A DNA stretch of 54,131 bases from Gemmatimonadota bacterium (GTDB lineage Bacteria; JAAXHH01), in NCBI GenBank assembly GCA_026706345.1, contig JAPOYX010000198.1:125575-179705 (forward strand), written 5' to 3'. Numbering within the stretch: the stretch's first letter is position 1; each line of letters opens with the position of its first letter. The translations under genes and the position numbers were made by a program. Positions 36,515-45,223 of this stretch are shown piece by piece. The notes under the pieces are model-generated. The model ran no database searches, was not told where the DNA came from, and worked only from the letters and a program-made list of their open reading frames with translations.

Positions 36515-36581
36515 ACTTCCTCCTTTCTTTTGCGCCGCCGTGCTGCAGTACGGGACGCGGTCCATGCCGATGCATCAACAT

Positions 36582-36625
36582 GCCGGACATGATCCGGCGT
36601 CAAATCCCCGCGACAGCCGGGGATT
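36582..36625 (-). promoter_or_regulatory. Two perfect hairpins in the pyrD-side leader
   Basis: GCCGGA-CATGA-TCCGGC (36582-36598) and AATCCCCG-7-CGGGGATT (36603-36625) are perfect stem-loops a few bases apart. With the minicistron and terminator they suggest a structured RNA on the minus strand. The rest of the 36331-36823 gap holds no supported gene; the region next to 36824 is repeats. Confidence 0.4.
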
Positions 36626-36770
36626 AAATCCGCAAGTCCTATTGTCTCATCAAGATACGGAAATCCGAAAGGCCTCCTGAGATTCCACGGGAGCGGATGC
36701 AGTTTTACGGGTTCGCCACCCAATTTCGGCACACAGGCCATCTACATATACGTGGGCTATCTACACGTAC

Positions 36771-36848
36771 GCCGGTTTCAATGCCGCGTGGCGCCGCGTG
36801 CCGGTCTCAATGCCGCGTCCAAGTCAAACGTACTCCGGTTTCAGCGCG
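36771..36848. repeat. Short direct repeats around the 3' end of the enolase-family gene
   Basis: GCCGGTTTCAATGCCGCGT at 36771-36789 recurs at 36800-36818 with one mismatch. A shorter copy (TCCGGTTTCAGCGCG) sits at 36834-36848 inside the last codons of the gene. An additional pair, ATCTACATATACGT / ATCTACACGTACG, lies just outside at about 36740-36772. Confidence 0.6.
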
Positions 36849-37873
36849 ACCCCGAAGCCGGGACGGTCAGGCGGTACGATCACGCCGCCGGATACCACGG
36901 GCTCGTCCGGCAGGATCATGTCCTCCGGGTCGTTCCACCGGTCGGGATGGGTCTCCGCGAGATCCATACAGTCGGTTGCGACGACCAGGTGCAGCCCCCA
37001 GATCTCGCCGCCCCGGTGAGGGCATACGGGCACGTCATGTGCTCTTGCCAGTTCCAGGATGCGCAGGCCCGCGGTAATGCCTCCGCACCAGGTGATATCG
37101 GGCTGCCACAGATCCAGGGCCCCGGCGCGGGCAATGGCGCCGAAGGCGTGGTGCGAGAAGTCGTGCTCGCCGCCGGCCAGGAGCACGGGCGCCAGCCGCG
37201 GCCGGAGTTCGGCCAGCTCGTCAAGATGATCGGGAGTCATGAGATCCTCGAACCAGTAGGGTTCGTATTCTCCCAGAAGTTCGCGCATCCGCAGGGCGAC
37301 TTCGGCGTCCCAGGACATGTAGCAGTCGAACATGAGCAGCGCATCCCGGCCGAACATCCCGCGACACCGGGCCGCCAGCGCCGCGGCCGTGTCGTAGTCG
37401 GCGTCTTCCCGCCACTGGTGGGAGCACTTTACGGCGGTGTATCCCAGGTCGCGGACCCGGGCCGGATCGCCCCCCGTCGCGTAGGCGCGCACCGTTTCCT
37501 TCCTCAACCCCCCGATCAGTTCATACACCGGCTTGTCTTCGGCCTTGCCCAGCAGGTCCCACAGGGCCAGGTCGATACCGCTCAGGGCCATGATCACGAT
37601 CCCGTTGCGGCCGTAAGGCAGGGATTTGAAATAGAGATGGTCCCAGATATCGCGGATATCGTCCACATGGCCGATCCGCCTGCCGACCAGGGCGTCGCGC
37701 AGGTGTCCGTTGACGATCAGCTTGCCCGGTTCCCCGCCGCCGCCGCATCCGTACCCCACCAAGCCGGCATCCGTCTCGACCCGGACCACGATCTGCCAGT
37801 AGTATTCCTGCCAGGCGCCCGTCCCTTTCTTTCTCCATTCCGGATAGACGGCCCTGATGTCCGTGATTTTCAT
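36824..37873 (-). CDS. Enolase-superfamily dehydratase, L-rhamnonate dehydratase-like
   Basis: A 349-residue mandelate-racemase/enolase-superfamily protein. Metal ligands are D183 (FDCYMSWD), E209 (WFEDLM) and E236 (GGEHD), with a catalytic histidine at 286 in CPHRGGEIWG. YTAVKCSHQW carries the lysine-type position around 149. The overall pattern is close to L-rhamnonate dehydratase, which removes water from sugar acids. A start at 37873 fits the family. It stands alone on the minus strand between the tRNA genes and the pyrD leader, with no rhamnose-pathway partner in the window, so the substrate is inferred only. Confidence 0.85.
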   Translation of the reverse strand: MKITDIRAVYPEWRKKGTGAWQEYYWQIVVRVETDAGLVGYGCGGGGEPGKLIVNGHLRDALVGRRIGHVDDIRDIWDHLYFKSLPYGRNGIVIMALSGIDLALWDLLGKAEDKPVYELIGGLRKETVRAYATGGDPARVRDLGYTAVKCSHQWREDADYDTAAALAARCRGMFGRDALLMFDCYMSWDAEVALRMRELLGEYEPYWFEDLMTPDHLDELAELRPRLAPVLLAGGEHDFSHHAFGAIARAGALDLWQPDITWCGGITAGLRILELARAHDVPVCPHRGGEIWGLHLVVATDCMDLAETHPDRWNDPEDMILPDEPVVSGGVIVPPDRPGFGVALKPEYV

Positions 37874-37975
37874 GTCAGATCGGAAAGCCAGGCGTGTTGC
37901 GCGTGAGCGAAACGAAGGCAGAACCGGACTCTACCCGAGGCAGGGGATGCGTGGGTGCGGTGTGGTATGATTGAA

Positions 37976-38049
37976 TGGGCGCTAGTGGGATCGAACCACT
38001 GACCTCCACGATGTCAACGTGGCACTCTAACCATCTGAGCTAAGCGCCC
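37976..38049 (-). tRNA. tRNA-Val (anticodon GAC)
   Basis: A full cloverleaf on the minus strand. The acceptor stem GGGCGCT pairs with AGCGCCC, D-stem GCTC/GAGT, anticodon stem CCACG/CGTGG with loop TTGACAT, and T-arm AGTGG-TTCGATC-CCACT. The anticodon GAC reads valine codons. The discriminator base is A and CCA is not encoded. Confidence 0.95.
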
Positions 38050-38088
38050 TGCATTTCGCGCATTCCAAAGTGTGCTCGCGACCCCGAA

Positions 38089-38175
38089 TGCCGAGGGCCG
38101 GACTCGAACCGGCACGGACTATTGAGGTCCGGGAGATTTTAAGTCTCCTGTGTCTACCAATTCCACCACCCCGGC
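38089..38175 (-). tRNA. tRNA-Leu (anticodon UAA)
   Basis: An 87-base class II tRNA on the minus strand. The acceptor stem is GCCGGGG/CCTCGGC, anticodon stem GGAGA/TCTCC with loop CTTAAAA (anticodon TAA), a long variable arm CGGAC-CTCAATA-GTCCG, and T-arm GCCGG-TTCGAGT-CCGGC. The discriminator base is A and CCA is not encoded. It lies 39 bases upstream of the valine tRNA and is probably co-transcribed. Confidence 0.95.
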
Positions 38176-38305
38176 ATACCCGTCCCGATATCTCCCAACA
38201 CAACGGCAACATGGTATGGTGAGCACCCCGGCAAGTCAAGGGAAATTGGTTCACGCCCAGCCTGCTCGAGGGCCGGATGCAACCAGTTGCAATCCGTTGG
38301 TTTTT

Positions 38306-38921
38306 TTATTTCCTCTTAAGTAATTGCACCCACTCAATATCGCCTGTTACGAGAAACTCATCGGCTCCTATCTTCGTAATGGTCCCATCATCACGTATCC
38401 AATGAGCATCCTGAAGAGACAGGCTGTGTTTTGTTTCACGGCTACTCATTCTTTTAGGCCATCCCACCAGTTTTTCTCCACTACCTAGTTTGACCAGAAC
38501 CCAATGGTGAGGTAGTCGGAACGCTCCATCCCATGGCTGAGCGTCGTGGGATTGTCGAGTCAGTCCGATCTTTCTGAGTATCCTCATCCAGTCTTTGTTT
38601 ATCGCAAGCGACCAGTACTACTGAAATAACCACGGATATTCCAGATAGTGCCACTATACTCCACATATCCACTGCAGGGAACATCGTCAGGCTCTCGCCG
38701 GATGTAGCCGGCTTTACGGCGATCTGAAGACCAGATAAGAAACCAGATTCGGCAAGAATTGAATAGACGACATATACTACAAAGCTCAATGCCAAGGCTT
38801 GGGCAGTTAGTCGAAGCGGGGCTTTTTCTCTAGTTCCTGTAAGAAGCTCAACGAGAGTTACTGTAAAGAAACCTGGCAGTAGAACGATCAATATGTAGAT
38901 CGCCTGAACGGAGCTGGGCAT
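38306..38921 (-). pseudogene. DUF6338-like membrane protein split by a frameshift
   Basis: The 5' frame (from 38921) encodes a membrane-anchored N-terminus: ATG after TAGG, AIYILIVLLPGFFTVTLVELL, then two further hydrophobic helices ending VISVVLVACDKQR. The 3' frame (to 38306) encodes NKDWMRILRKIGLTR and then a domain with WVLVKLGSGEKLVGWP, the usual C-terminal part of DUF6338 proteins. The two read as one protein if the frame shifts by +1 near 38600-38630. The second frame has its own ATG at 38587, so two polypeptides are possible. The upstream frame continues to 38481 with no family likeness. DUF6338 proteins are of unknown function and often found in accessory regions. Confidence 0.6.
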
Positions 38922-38922
38922 C

Positions 38923-39111
38923 CTAGTCACTTTCTACATTTACCGACCCAGATTGATCGCTTTGACTGTTCTCGCCATTGCTTGGGGGAGGATTTGGCGA
39001 GATCATCTCCGGAGTAATGTCAGGCATGGTTTCGATTCCTGGCGAATCTTCATTTACACTTCTTGTCTCCACATCATGTTGCTCCCCGGAAACTTGTCTT
39101 TCCTCAGACAT
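38923..39111 (-). CDS. Small acidic hypothetical protein upstream of the DUF6338-like gene
   Basis: A 62-residue, very acidic, serine- and proline-rich, probably disordered protein. The ATG at 39111 has a clear AAGGAGA site; the longer frame to 39231 has none. Its stop lies one base before the ATG of the DUF6338-like frame (TAGGATG), which points to coupled translation. No family is recognised. Confidence 0.55.
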   Translation of the reverse strand: MSEERQVSGEQHDVETRSVNEDSPGIETMPDITPEMISPNPPPSNGENSQSDQSGSVNVESD

Positions 39112-39601
39112 ATTAGTCTCCTTACGTCGACAGAATCTATTCGGGTTTGTTATGCCGAGAACATTATCAGCAATGCATCCTGACTTCAACTCAGTGTCAG
39201 ACTGCAATCTAGATATGCGGTTTGAGAGCAAACGCAGAAACTGCGGGTGCCATCAGACACTGTAGTTTAGTTATCATGATAGAAGATACTCAACATACCG
39301 CCATTGGGAAACTCTCTTCGACAATTCTGTTTCATGTAATCCATACCTGATGCCTTAAACGGGCGTAGTGAACATGATTTCACGACGAGACAAGACGATC
39401 CTCCATTTTCTCCGAAGTATGCGCGCGAAACCGTTGAACCAGAATATGAACACGTGTGCAGAACAGGTCAAAAAAACGAAAGCTTCAGAAAACCTGCGTC
39501 AGGCAGGGAGACAGATTGGCAGGAACCGGGACGGCCAATGCCGTCATACACTCCGGCTGTTCAACCGGTCCCGCCCGGTCCCGCCTTGTTACATCACTGT
39601 A
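39112..39601. other. Intergenic stretch without supported gene
   Basis: About 490 bases between the small acidic gene and the HU terminator. A short hairpin CGCAG-AAA-CTGCG is at 39233-39245, and a separated repeat pair CAGTGTC/GACACTG flanks it. A plus-strand frame at 39368-39643 lacks a ribosome-binding site and family features. No RNA gene was recognised. Confidence 0.4.
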
Positions 39602-39642
39602 CAGCAGGCCAGTCCGGCTTTGATAACCGGACTGGCCTGCTG
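39602..39642 (-). terminator. Strong hairpin downstream of the HU gene
   Basis: A perfect 16-base-pair stem (39602-39617 with 39627-39642) and a nine-base loop lie eight bases past the HU stop. No T-run follows on either strand, so it may be an mRNA-stabilising 3' end or a terminator without a U-tract. Confidence 0.6.
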
Positions 39643-39650
39643 AGCGTTCT

Positions 39651-39923
39651 TTAGCCTATGGCGTCTTTTAAAGCCTTGCCCGCCGTAAACTTGGCCACGT
39701 TTCTCGCCGCGATCGTAATGGACTCGCCCGTACCGGGATTTCGCCCCTGGCGAGCAGCACGCTTCGATACGCTGAACGTGCCGAAGCCGATCAGCGTGAC
39801 GGAATCGCCGTCACTGAGACTGCTTTTGATGGCGTCGAGTGCAGCGGCGACTGCGCTATCGGCCTGTGCCTTGGACAACCCGGTAGCATCAGCAACCTTA
39901 CCGGCCAATTCTGTGCGATTCAT
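39651..39923 (-). CDS. HU-family nucleoid DNA-binding protein
   Basis: A 90-residue histone-like protein. It begins MNRTELAGKVADATGLSK and has the conserved core VTLIGFGTFSV, the DNA-arm proline in GRNPGTGE and the C-terminal FTAGKALKDAI. It should bind and bend DNA as a dimer. GGAGGGTAATCA gives a strong ribosome-binding site. It is a single-gene unit between its own promoter and a perfect hairpin. It does not look horizontally acquired. Confidence 0.97.
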   Translation of the reverse strand: MNRTELAGKVADATGLSKAQADSAVAAALDAIKSSLSDGDSVTLIGFGTFSVSKRAARQGRNPGTGESITIAARNVAKFTAGKALKDAIG

Positions 39924-40040
39924 TGATTACCCTCCAGATAAAATAATGGGAGTAATGCACCCCGATAGAGTGCGAGAATTCCCGCGACAGACCGTAACAA
40001 GGTCCTGTACTAGCGGGCGAACTACGTGAATTGTACGTGC

Positions 40041-40071
40041 AATATATATCCGTACGCGATACCGTATGCAA
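40041..40071 (-). promoter_or_regulatory. Candidate promoter of the HU gene
   Basis: On the minus strand TTGCAT is followed by TATATATT; the spacer is 17 bases to TATATA or 19 to TATATT. The implied leader is about 110 bases. Confidence 0.45.
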
Positions 40072-40163
40072 GTTTTTTATTCACTGTACATCTGTGTGGC
40101 ACTGCGACGGGCCGGGCGATTTCATTGATTTCGACGGTCGAAATCTCTATTTTTTGTCTTAGC

Positions 40164-41459
40164 ATGCCTGATCAGCCTCCGCCTAAAACAGTCCTGCTCC
40201 TGATGCCGACGACGACCTACCGGGCCGGTCCCTTTCTGGACGCCGCCCGCCGGATGAACCTGGAAGTCGTCATGGGCTCAGACTTCTGCCACGTGCTGGC
40301 GGAAGAATGGGACATCCCGCTTTCGCTGCGATTCAGGCACGTGTCCCAGGCGGTGGAGGATATCGTGTCCTTCGCCCGCGGCCAGGCTCTCGACGCCATC
40401 ATACCGGTCGACGACTATACGACCGAGATCGCGGCCAGGGCGTGCCAGGCCCTCGGCATTCCGCACAACACGCCCGAAGCGGCCGTTGCGGCGCGTAACA
40501 AGCACCGCATGCGCGAAATGCTCTCCGCGGCCGGGGAATGGTGTCCGTATTTCGCTCGCTTCGACGTGACGGTCCCCGTCGAGGAAATCGCGCTGGAGCA
40601 GCCCTATCCGTGTGTGCTTAAGCCTGTCCTGCTTTCGGGCAGCCGGGGCGTCATCCGGGCCGATTCACCCGCGGAGTTCATAGAGGCCTTTAATCGAATA
40701 GGCCGCATGCTCGGCAGGGCGTCGGACAGACCGCCCGACCTGGACCCCGACGCCAACCGCATCATGGTGGAATCCTATATTCCGGGCGCAGAGGTGGCCC
40801 TGGAGGGCCTGTTGACCGGCGGCCGCCTGCGTGTGCTCGCGCTTTTCGATAAACCGGATCCGCTGGAAGGCCCCTTTTTCGAAGAGACGATTTACGTGAC
40901 GCCTTCGCGTTTGCCCGAAGCGACGCAACACATCGTGTCCGAAGCCGTTCAGCGGGCTTCCGCGGCCGTGGGTCTCTCGGAGGGACCCGTCCATGCCGAG
41001 CTGCGGGTCCGCCACGGCAGGGCCCGGATGATTGAAATCGCCGGCCGGTCCATCGGGGGCCTGTGCTCGCGGATCCTGGAATACGGACTCGGGGTAAGCC
41101 TGGAGGAACTCATCCTGCGTCACGCGCTGGGCGAAGACGTGGACGGTATCAACGGCGGGACGGTGGGTTTCGACAGGGCGGAAACCGGTACGAAGGCCGC
41201 GGGCGTGATGATGCTGCCCGTGCCGGAAGGCGGACTGTTCCAGGGATATGACGGCGTGGACGCGGCGAAGAAGGTCCGGGGCGTGGAGGACGTGGTCATC
41301 ACCGCCAGGGAAGGCGACATGCTGACCCCGTTGCCGGAAGGCGCCAGCTATCCTGGTTTCATCTTTGCGAAAGGGGACGAGCCCGGCCAGGTGGAGCAGG
41401 TGCTGCGAAAGGCCCATGGCCGGCTGCACATGCGCGTCAAAACGGTCCTGTCCACGTGA
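40164..41459 (+). CDS. ATP-grasp family ligase
   Basis: A 431-residue ATP-grasp enzyme. The N-terminal pre-ATP-grasp part (KTVLLLMPTTTYRAGPFLDAA) is followed by YPCVLKPVLLSGSRGV, the ATP-lysine and glycine-rich loop. MVESYIPGAEVALEG and the metal-binding segment HAELRVRHGRARMIEIAGRS follow (quoted in part). It resembles carboxylate-amine/dipeptide ligases of the BacD or CPS-large-subunit type. The ATG at 40164 is chosen because the longer frame adds an unconserved 46 residues. The substrates cannot be told, and no biosynthetic partner is adjacent. Confidence 0.85.
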   Translation: MPDQPPPKTVLLLMPTTTYRAGPFLDAARRMNLEVVMGSDFCHVLAEEWDIPLSLRFRHVSQAVEDIVSFARGQALDAIIPVDDYTTEIAARACQALGIPHNTPEAAVAARNKHRMREMLSAAGEWCPYFARFDVTVPVEEIALEQPYPCVLKPVLLSGSRGVIRADSPAEFIEAFNRIGRMLGRASDRPPDLDPDANRIMVESYIPGAEVALEGLLTGGRLRVLALFDKPDPLEGPFFEETIYVTPSRLPEATQHIVSEAVQRASAAVGLSEGPVHAELRVRHGRARMIEIAGRSIGGLCSRILEYGLGVSLEELILRHALGEDVDGINGGTVGFDRAETGTKAAGVMMLPVPEGGLFQGYDGVDAAKKVRGVEDVVITAREGDMLTPLPEGASYPGFIFAKGDEPGQVEQVLRKAHGRLHMRVKTVLST

Positions 41460-41637
41460 GAGAAAAGGCCTTCTCGGCTTGGCTTCACGGCAATCTGCAT
41501 GACTCTGGCGCGCGGCAACGGCGGAAGGACCAGGGAAGGCTTTTATGCGCCGTTTCGGGACTTGAGGATTTCAGGACCTGGACAAAACGGAAGGTGAACC
41601 ACCCGAACCAAAAGAACTAAAAAGGGAGATGAGCACC

Positions 41638-43131
41638 GTGTCAAAGCACTACGAGCGGGTTATGGAGATCTACCGGGAGGTAAGCGACCTGCGCGGGGCC
41701 GCGGCCCTGATGGGGTGGGACCAGGAGACCTATATGCCCCCCAGGGGCGCCGCCACGCGGGGCCGGCAGCTTGCCACCATTTCCGGCTTGATCCATGAGC
41801 GGATTACATCCGACGAAATGCGCGGAGCCCTGGGCGAGGCCCGTTCGGAATCCCTGGCACCCGACCAAGAGGTCAACATCCGCGAAATCGCGCGGGACAG
41901 CGACCGCGCGGTCAGGATCCCCGTCACCCTGGTCAAGGCGCTGGCGGAAACGAGTTCGGCCGCCATAGGCGTCTGGATCAAGGCCCGGCAGGAAGACGAT
42001 TTCAAGGCTTTTGCGCCGTGGGTCGCCAGGCTGGTCGACCTCCAGCGCCAGACCGCCGAGGCGGTCGGATACGAAGACGAACCCTACGACGCGCTGCTCG
42101 ACGAATACGAACCCGGCGCCACTACGAAAGAAACCGCTGCGGTCCTGGATTCGATCCGCGCTCCCCTCGTCGACCTGGTGCAACGCATCGGATCGTCGGG
42201 CGTCGAACCCCGTACCGACTTCCTGGAAAGAGACTACACCATCGACGATCAACGGCGCATGGGCGTCATGGCGGCCGAACGCATGGGCTTCGACTTCGAG
42301 TCGGGCCGTTTGGACATATCCCCCCATCCGTTCTGCACGCACCTGGGCGTGAACGACGTCCGGATGACGACGCGGTACGCCGAAAACCTGCCCATGCAGT
42401 CCTTCTACGGCGTGATCCACGAAGCGGGGCACGGTCTCTACGAACAGGGGCAGGACCCGGCGCACGAGGGCACGCCCCGGGGCGCGTCGGTATCCCTCGG
42501 CATCCACGAATCCCAGTCGCGCCTGTGGGAGAACATGGTCGGCCGGAGCCGGGCTTTCTGGCAGTACTTCTACCCCGAATTCGCCGCCGTCTTTCCCGAT
42601 CAGACCGCGGATGTGAGCGAAGCAGAAATCTATGCCGCGGTGAACGAAGTAAAACCTTCACTCATCCGGGTCGAAGCGGATGAAATCACCTACAACCTGC
42701 ACATCCTGCTCCGGTTCGAAATAGAGCGCGGCCTGTTCGCGGACGAATACGCGGCCGGCGATCTCCCCGCGGTCTGGAACGAGAAGATGAAAGCGTTCCT
42801 CGGTATCGAGCCGCCCGACGACAAGGACGGCGTGCTGCAGGATATCCACTGGTCGCACGGCAGCTTCGGATATTTCCCCACCTATACCCTGGGCAATCTA
42901 TACGCCGCCCAGTTCTACCGCGCCGCCGAACGCGACATGCCCGGCCTGTCGGACCAGGTCGCCCGCGGAGAGCTGCTGCCGCTGCGGGACTGGCTCAAGG
43001 AGAACATCCACCTGCCCGGGATGACCTACCGCGCCGGAGATCTTGTGCGGCACGTGACTGGAGAGCCGCTCACCGCGGACTGTTTCCTGACCTACATCCA
43101 CGACAAGTACAGCGCGCTCTACAGTCTATGA
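41638..43131 (+). CDS. Metallocarboxypeptidase M32 (Taq family)
   Basis: A 497-residue zinc carboxypeptidase. The HEAGH motif is encoded at 42418-42432, preceded by MQSFYGVI and followed by GIHESQSRLWENMVG with the glutamate ligand. GSFGYFPTYTLGNLYAAQ is the family signature near the C-terminus. The start is judged from the ribosome-binding site: GGGAG at 41624-41628 touches the ATG at 41629 directly but stands nine bases from the GTG at 41638, which is therefore preferred. The enzyme trims C-terminal residues from peptides in the cytosol. The next gene overlaps its stop by four bases. Confidence 0.92.
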   Translation: MSKHYERVMEIYREVSDLRGAAALMGWDQETYMPPRGAATRGRQLATISGLIHERITSDEMRGALGEARSESLAPDQEVNIREIARDSDRAVRIPVTLVKALAETSSAAIGVWIKARQEDDFKAFAPWVARLVDLQRQTAEAVGYEDEPYDALLDEYEPGATTKETAAVLDSIRAPLVDLVQRIGSSGVEPRTDFLERDYTIDDQRRMGVMAAERMGFDFESGRLDISPHPFCTHLGVNDVRMTTRYAENLPMQSFYGVIHEAGHGLYEQGQDPAHEGTPRGASVSLGIHESQSRLWENMVGRSRAFWQYFYPEFAAVFPDQTADVSEAEIYAAVNEVKPSLIRVEADEITYNLHILLRFEIERGLFADEYAAGDLPAVWNEKMKAFLGIEPPDDKDGVLQDIHWSHGSFGYFPTYTLGNLYAAQFYRAAERDMPGLSDQVARGELLPLRDWLKENIHLPGMTYRAGDLVRHVTGEPLTADCFLTYIHDKYSALYSL

Positions 43132-45083
43132 GAACCGTGGACGATTCCTCCACACCGAAGGTAGCGACACCGCGGGCCGTGGCGATCGGCCTGGCGCTGG
43201 CCGTGGTCGTCAACGTTTTTTCACTGACGAGCCACTACCTCCTGGGATATGCCCACCTTACCTTCGCCCACATCGACCTGGCCCTGCTGATTCCCTTCCT
43301 CCTGGGCGTCCTCGGCCCCAACATGCTGCTGAAAGCGTACCGCCCCGCATGGGGACTTCGCTCGCGGGAACTGCTGTTCGTCTTTGTCCTGGGCTGGGTC
43401 GGCTTCATGGTGCCGACCTGGGGGATGTCCAACTACGTGGTAGGCATCATGGCTACGGCGGAATACTACGCCTCCCCGGAGAACCAGTGGCGCGAACTGT
43501 TCTTCCCCTATCTCCCGGACTGGGTGGTCGTCACCAACGAACAGAACGCGAACCGGGACTACTACTGGGGGCTGCCCGAAAACAGGCCGATTCCGTGGGC
43601 CGCCTGGATCATCCCCAGTTTCTGGTGGCTGTCCTTCTTCGCCGGGCTCCTGGCGGTCGGGCTATGCTTCGTCATCCTGATGCGCAGGCAGTGGGTGGAG
43701 CACGAACGGCTTTCCTATCCCGTCGCGCAGGTACCGGTCGTCCTGACGGAAACGGACGATGCAAGAGAGGCGGTCGTGCCGACGATCATGCGTAACCGCC
43801 TGTTCCTCATAGGCGCCGTGGCCACCTTTTCCATCATGCTCTGGAACACCGCGGCTTACTGGACCCAGTGGCTGTCGTTTCCCGTCGACGCCAACACCTT
43901 GTTCAACGTCGAACTCGGCCGCGCCTTTCCGGCGCACCCCATCCGCATGAATGTCCTCACCTTCGCCTTCTCCTACTTCATCAACGTGGACATCCTGTTC
44001 AGCGTCTGGTTCTTCCAGATCATCAACACGCTGGAGCAGGGCATCCTGGCCCGTGTCGGGATTACCGCCGACTCGGGTACCGCCGTACCGGGCGGCCTGG
44101 TGGCGGTTCAGTTCATCGGCGGCATGGTGGCCTTTGCGCTCTGGGGATTCTGGATCGCCCGACGGCACCTGGGGAACGTGTGGCGGCACATCCTGGGAAA
44201 GGACACCAGCCTGCGCGACGATGATGAGTTCTTTTCTTACCGGGCCGCGCTGGTAACGGGCGCCTGCGGACTGGCATACATCGTCTGGTGGCTGCACGCG
44301 GTGGGCATGTCCTTCCCGGTTATCGTCGTTTTCCTCATCCTGCTGTTCCTCTTCTACTTCGCGCTGTGCCGCGTGATGGCGGAATCGGGCCTGGTCTTCC
44401 TGGACCTGCCCATCAACGCTCACCAGTTCACCGTCGCCATGCTGGGATCCGCCTCCCTTTCCCCGCAGAACCTGACGGGTCTCGGCCTGGGAAGCGCCTT
44501 CGCCCGCAACTGGAAGACCTTCACGATGATCACACCTTCCCACGTCGCGCGGCTGCAGTCCGTACTGGGCATGTCGGGGCGCATGCTCTTCTTCTGGTCC
44601 GCCGTCACTTTCGCCGTCAGCGCGGTCACGGCCATCGGTTACTCGGCCTATACCGGGTACCGGATGGGCGGCGCGGCGAACTACTACGCCAACGTCGCGG
44701 GCGACCCCGGTTTCTACGACCTGATCGTCACCTGGATGAAAAACAGCACCACGATTTCGGGGGCGGAAGTGTTCTTCCTGGTCGCCGGCATGCTGATGGT
44801 CACGGGGATGACCCTGGCCCGGTACTACTTCAGCTGGTGGCCCATATCGCCGATCGGCTTCGTCGTGGCCGCCGGAGGGCCGGCCCGTCACGCCTTCTTT
44901 CCCGTCTTCCTCGCCTGGCTGTTGAAGACGATCCTGATCCGGATCGGCGGCGTACGCCTCTATCACGCCGTTCAGCCCCTGATGATCGGCATCATGGTCG
45001 GTTACGTTCTCGGTGCGGCCATTGCGGTCCTGGCGGATTTCTGGTATTTTCGTGGGTCCATACATGAACTGCAATTCTTCTGA
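43128..45083 (+). CDS. Polytopic membrane protein, DUF6785/DUF6784-like
   Basis: A 651-residue integral membrane protein with roughly 12-14 hydrophobic helices and a distinctive HERLSYPVAQVPVVL segment after the fifth or so. The pattern fits DUF6785-type proteins, distantly similar to the oligopeptide transporter (OPT) superfamily. ATGA overlap with the carboxypeptidase gene indicates translational coupling, so a peptide-uptake role feeding the peptidase is plausible but unproven. The stop overlaps an ATG of the frame preceding alkD. No signal peptide beyond the first helix. Confidence 0.7.
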   Translation: MRTVDDSSTPKVATPRAVAIGLALAVVVNVFSLTSHYLLGYAHLTFAHIDLALLIPFLLGVLGPNMLLKAYRPAWGLRSRELLFVFVLGWVGFMVPTWGMSNYVVGIMATAEYYASPENQWRELFFPYLPDWVVVTNEQNANRDYYWGLPENRPIPWAAWIIPSFWWLSFFAGLLAVGLCFVILMRRQWVEHERLSYPVAQVPVVLTETDDAREAVVPTIMRNRLFLIGAVATFSIMLWNTAAYWTQWLSFPVDANTLFNVELGRAFPAHPIRMNVLTFAFSYFINVDILFSVWFFQIINTLEQGILARVGITADSGTAVPGGLVAVQFIGGMVAFALWGFWIARRHLGNVWRHILGKDTSLRDDDEFFSYRAALVTGACGLAYIVWWLHAVGMSFPVIVVFLILLFLFYFALCRVMAESGLVFLDLPINAHQFTVAMLGSASLSPQNLTGLGLGSAFARNWKTFTMITPSHVARLQSVLGMSGRMLFFWSAVTFAVSAVTAIGYSAYTGYRMGGAANYYANVAGDPGFYDLIVTWMKNSTTISGAEVFFLVAGMLMVTGMTLARYYFSWWPISPIGFVVAAGGPARHAFFPVFLAWLLKTILIRIGGVRLYHAVQPLMIGIMVGYVLGAAIAVLADFWYFRGSIHELQFF

Positions 45084-45223
45084 TGGATATCCGGGGATGT
45101 CCGTTGCTCCGGGGGTCATGTCGCGTTATGGACACCACGTTTAAGAAGACACGGCCTGATGTTTCGCGGCCGTTCGAGAGAAAGCCGTTTCCTCGTACAC
45201 CCCTTCTCCGACTGGAGGCCCGC

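Noticed and set aside
36511-36741. 76-residue minus-strand ORF ending on the minicistron start
   Set aside because: No ribosome-binding site, covers the two hairpins and has no recognisable domain; kept only as context for the leader.
39368-39643. 91-residue plus-strand ORF
   Set aside because: Runs through the HU terminator hairpin, lacks a ribosome-binding site and shows no family signature.
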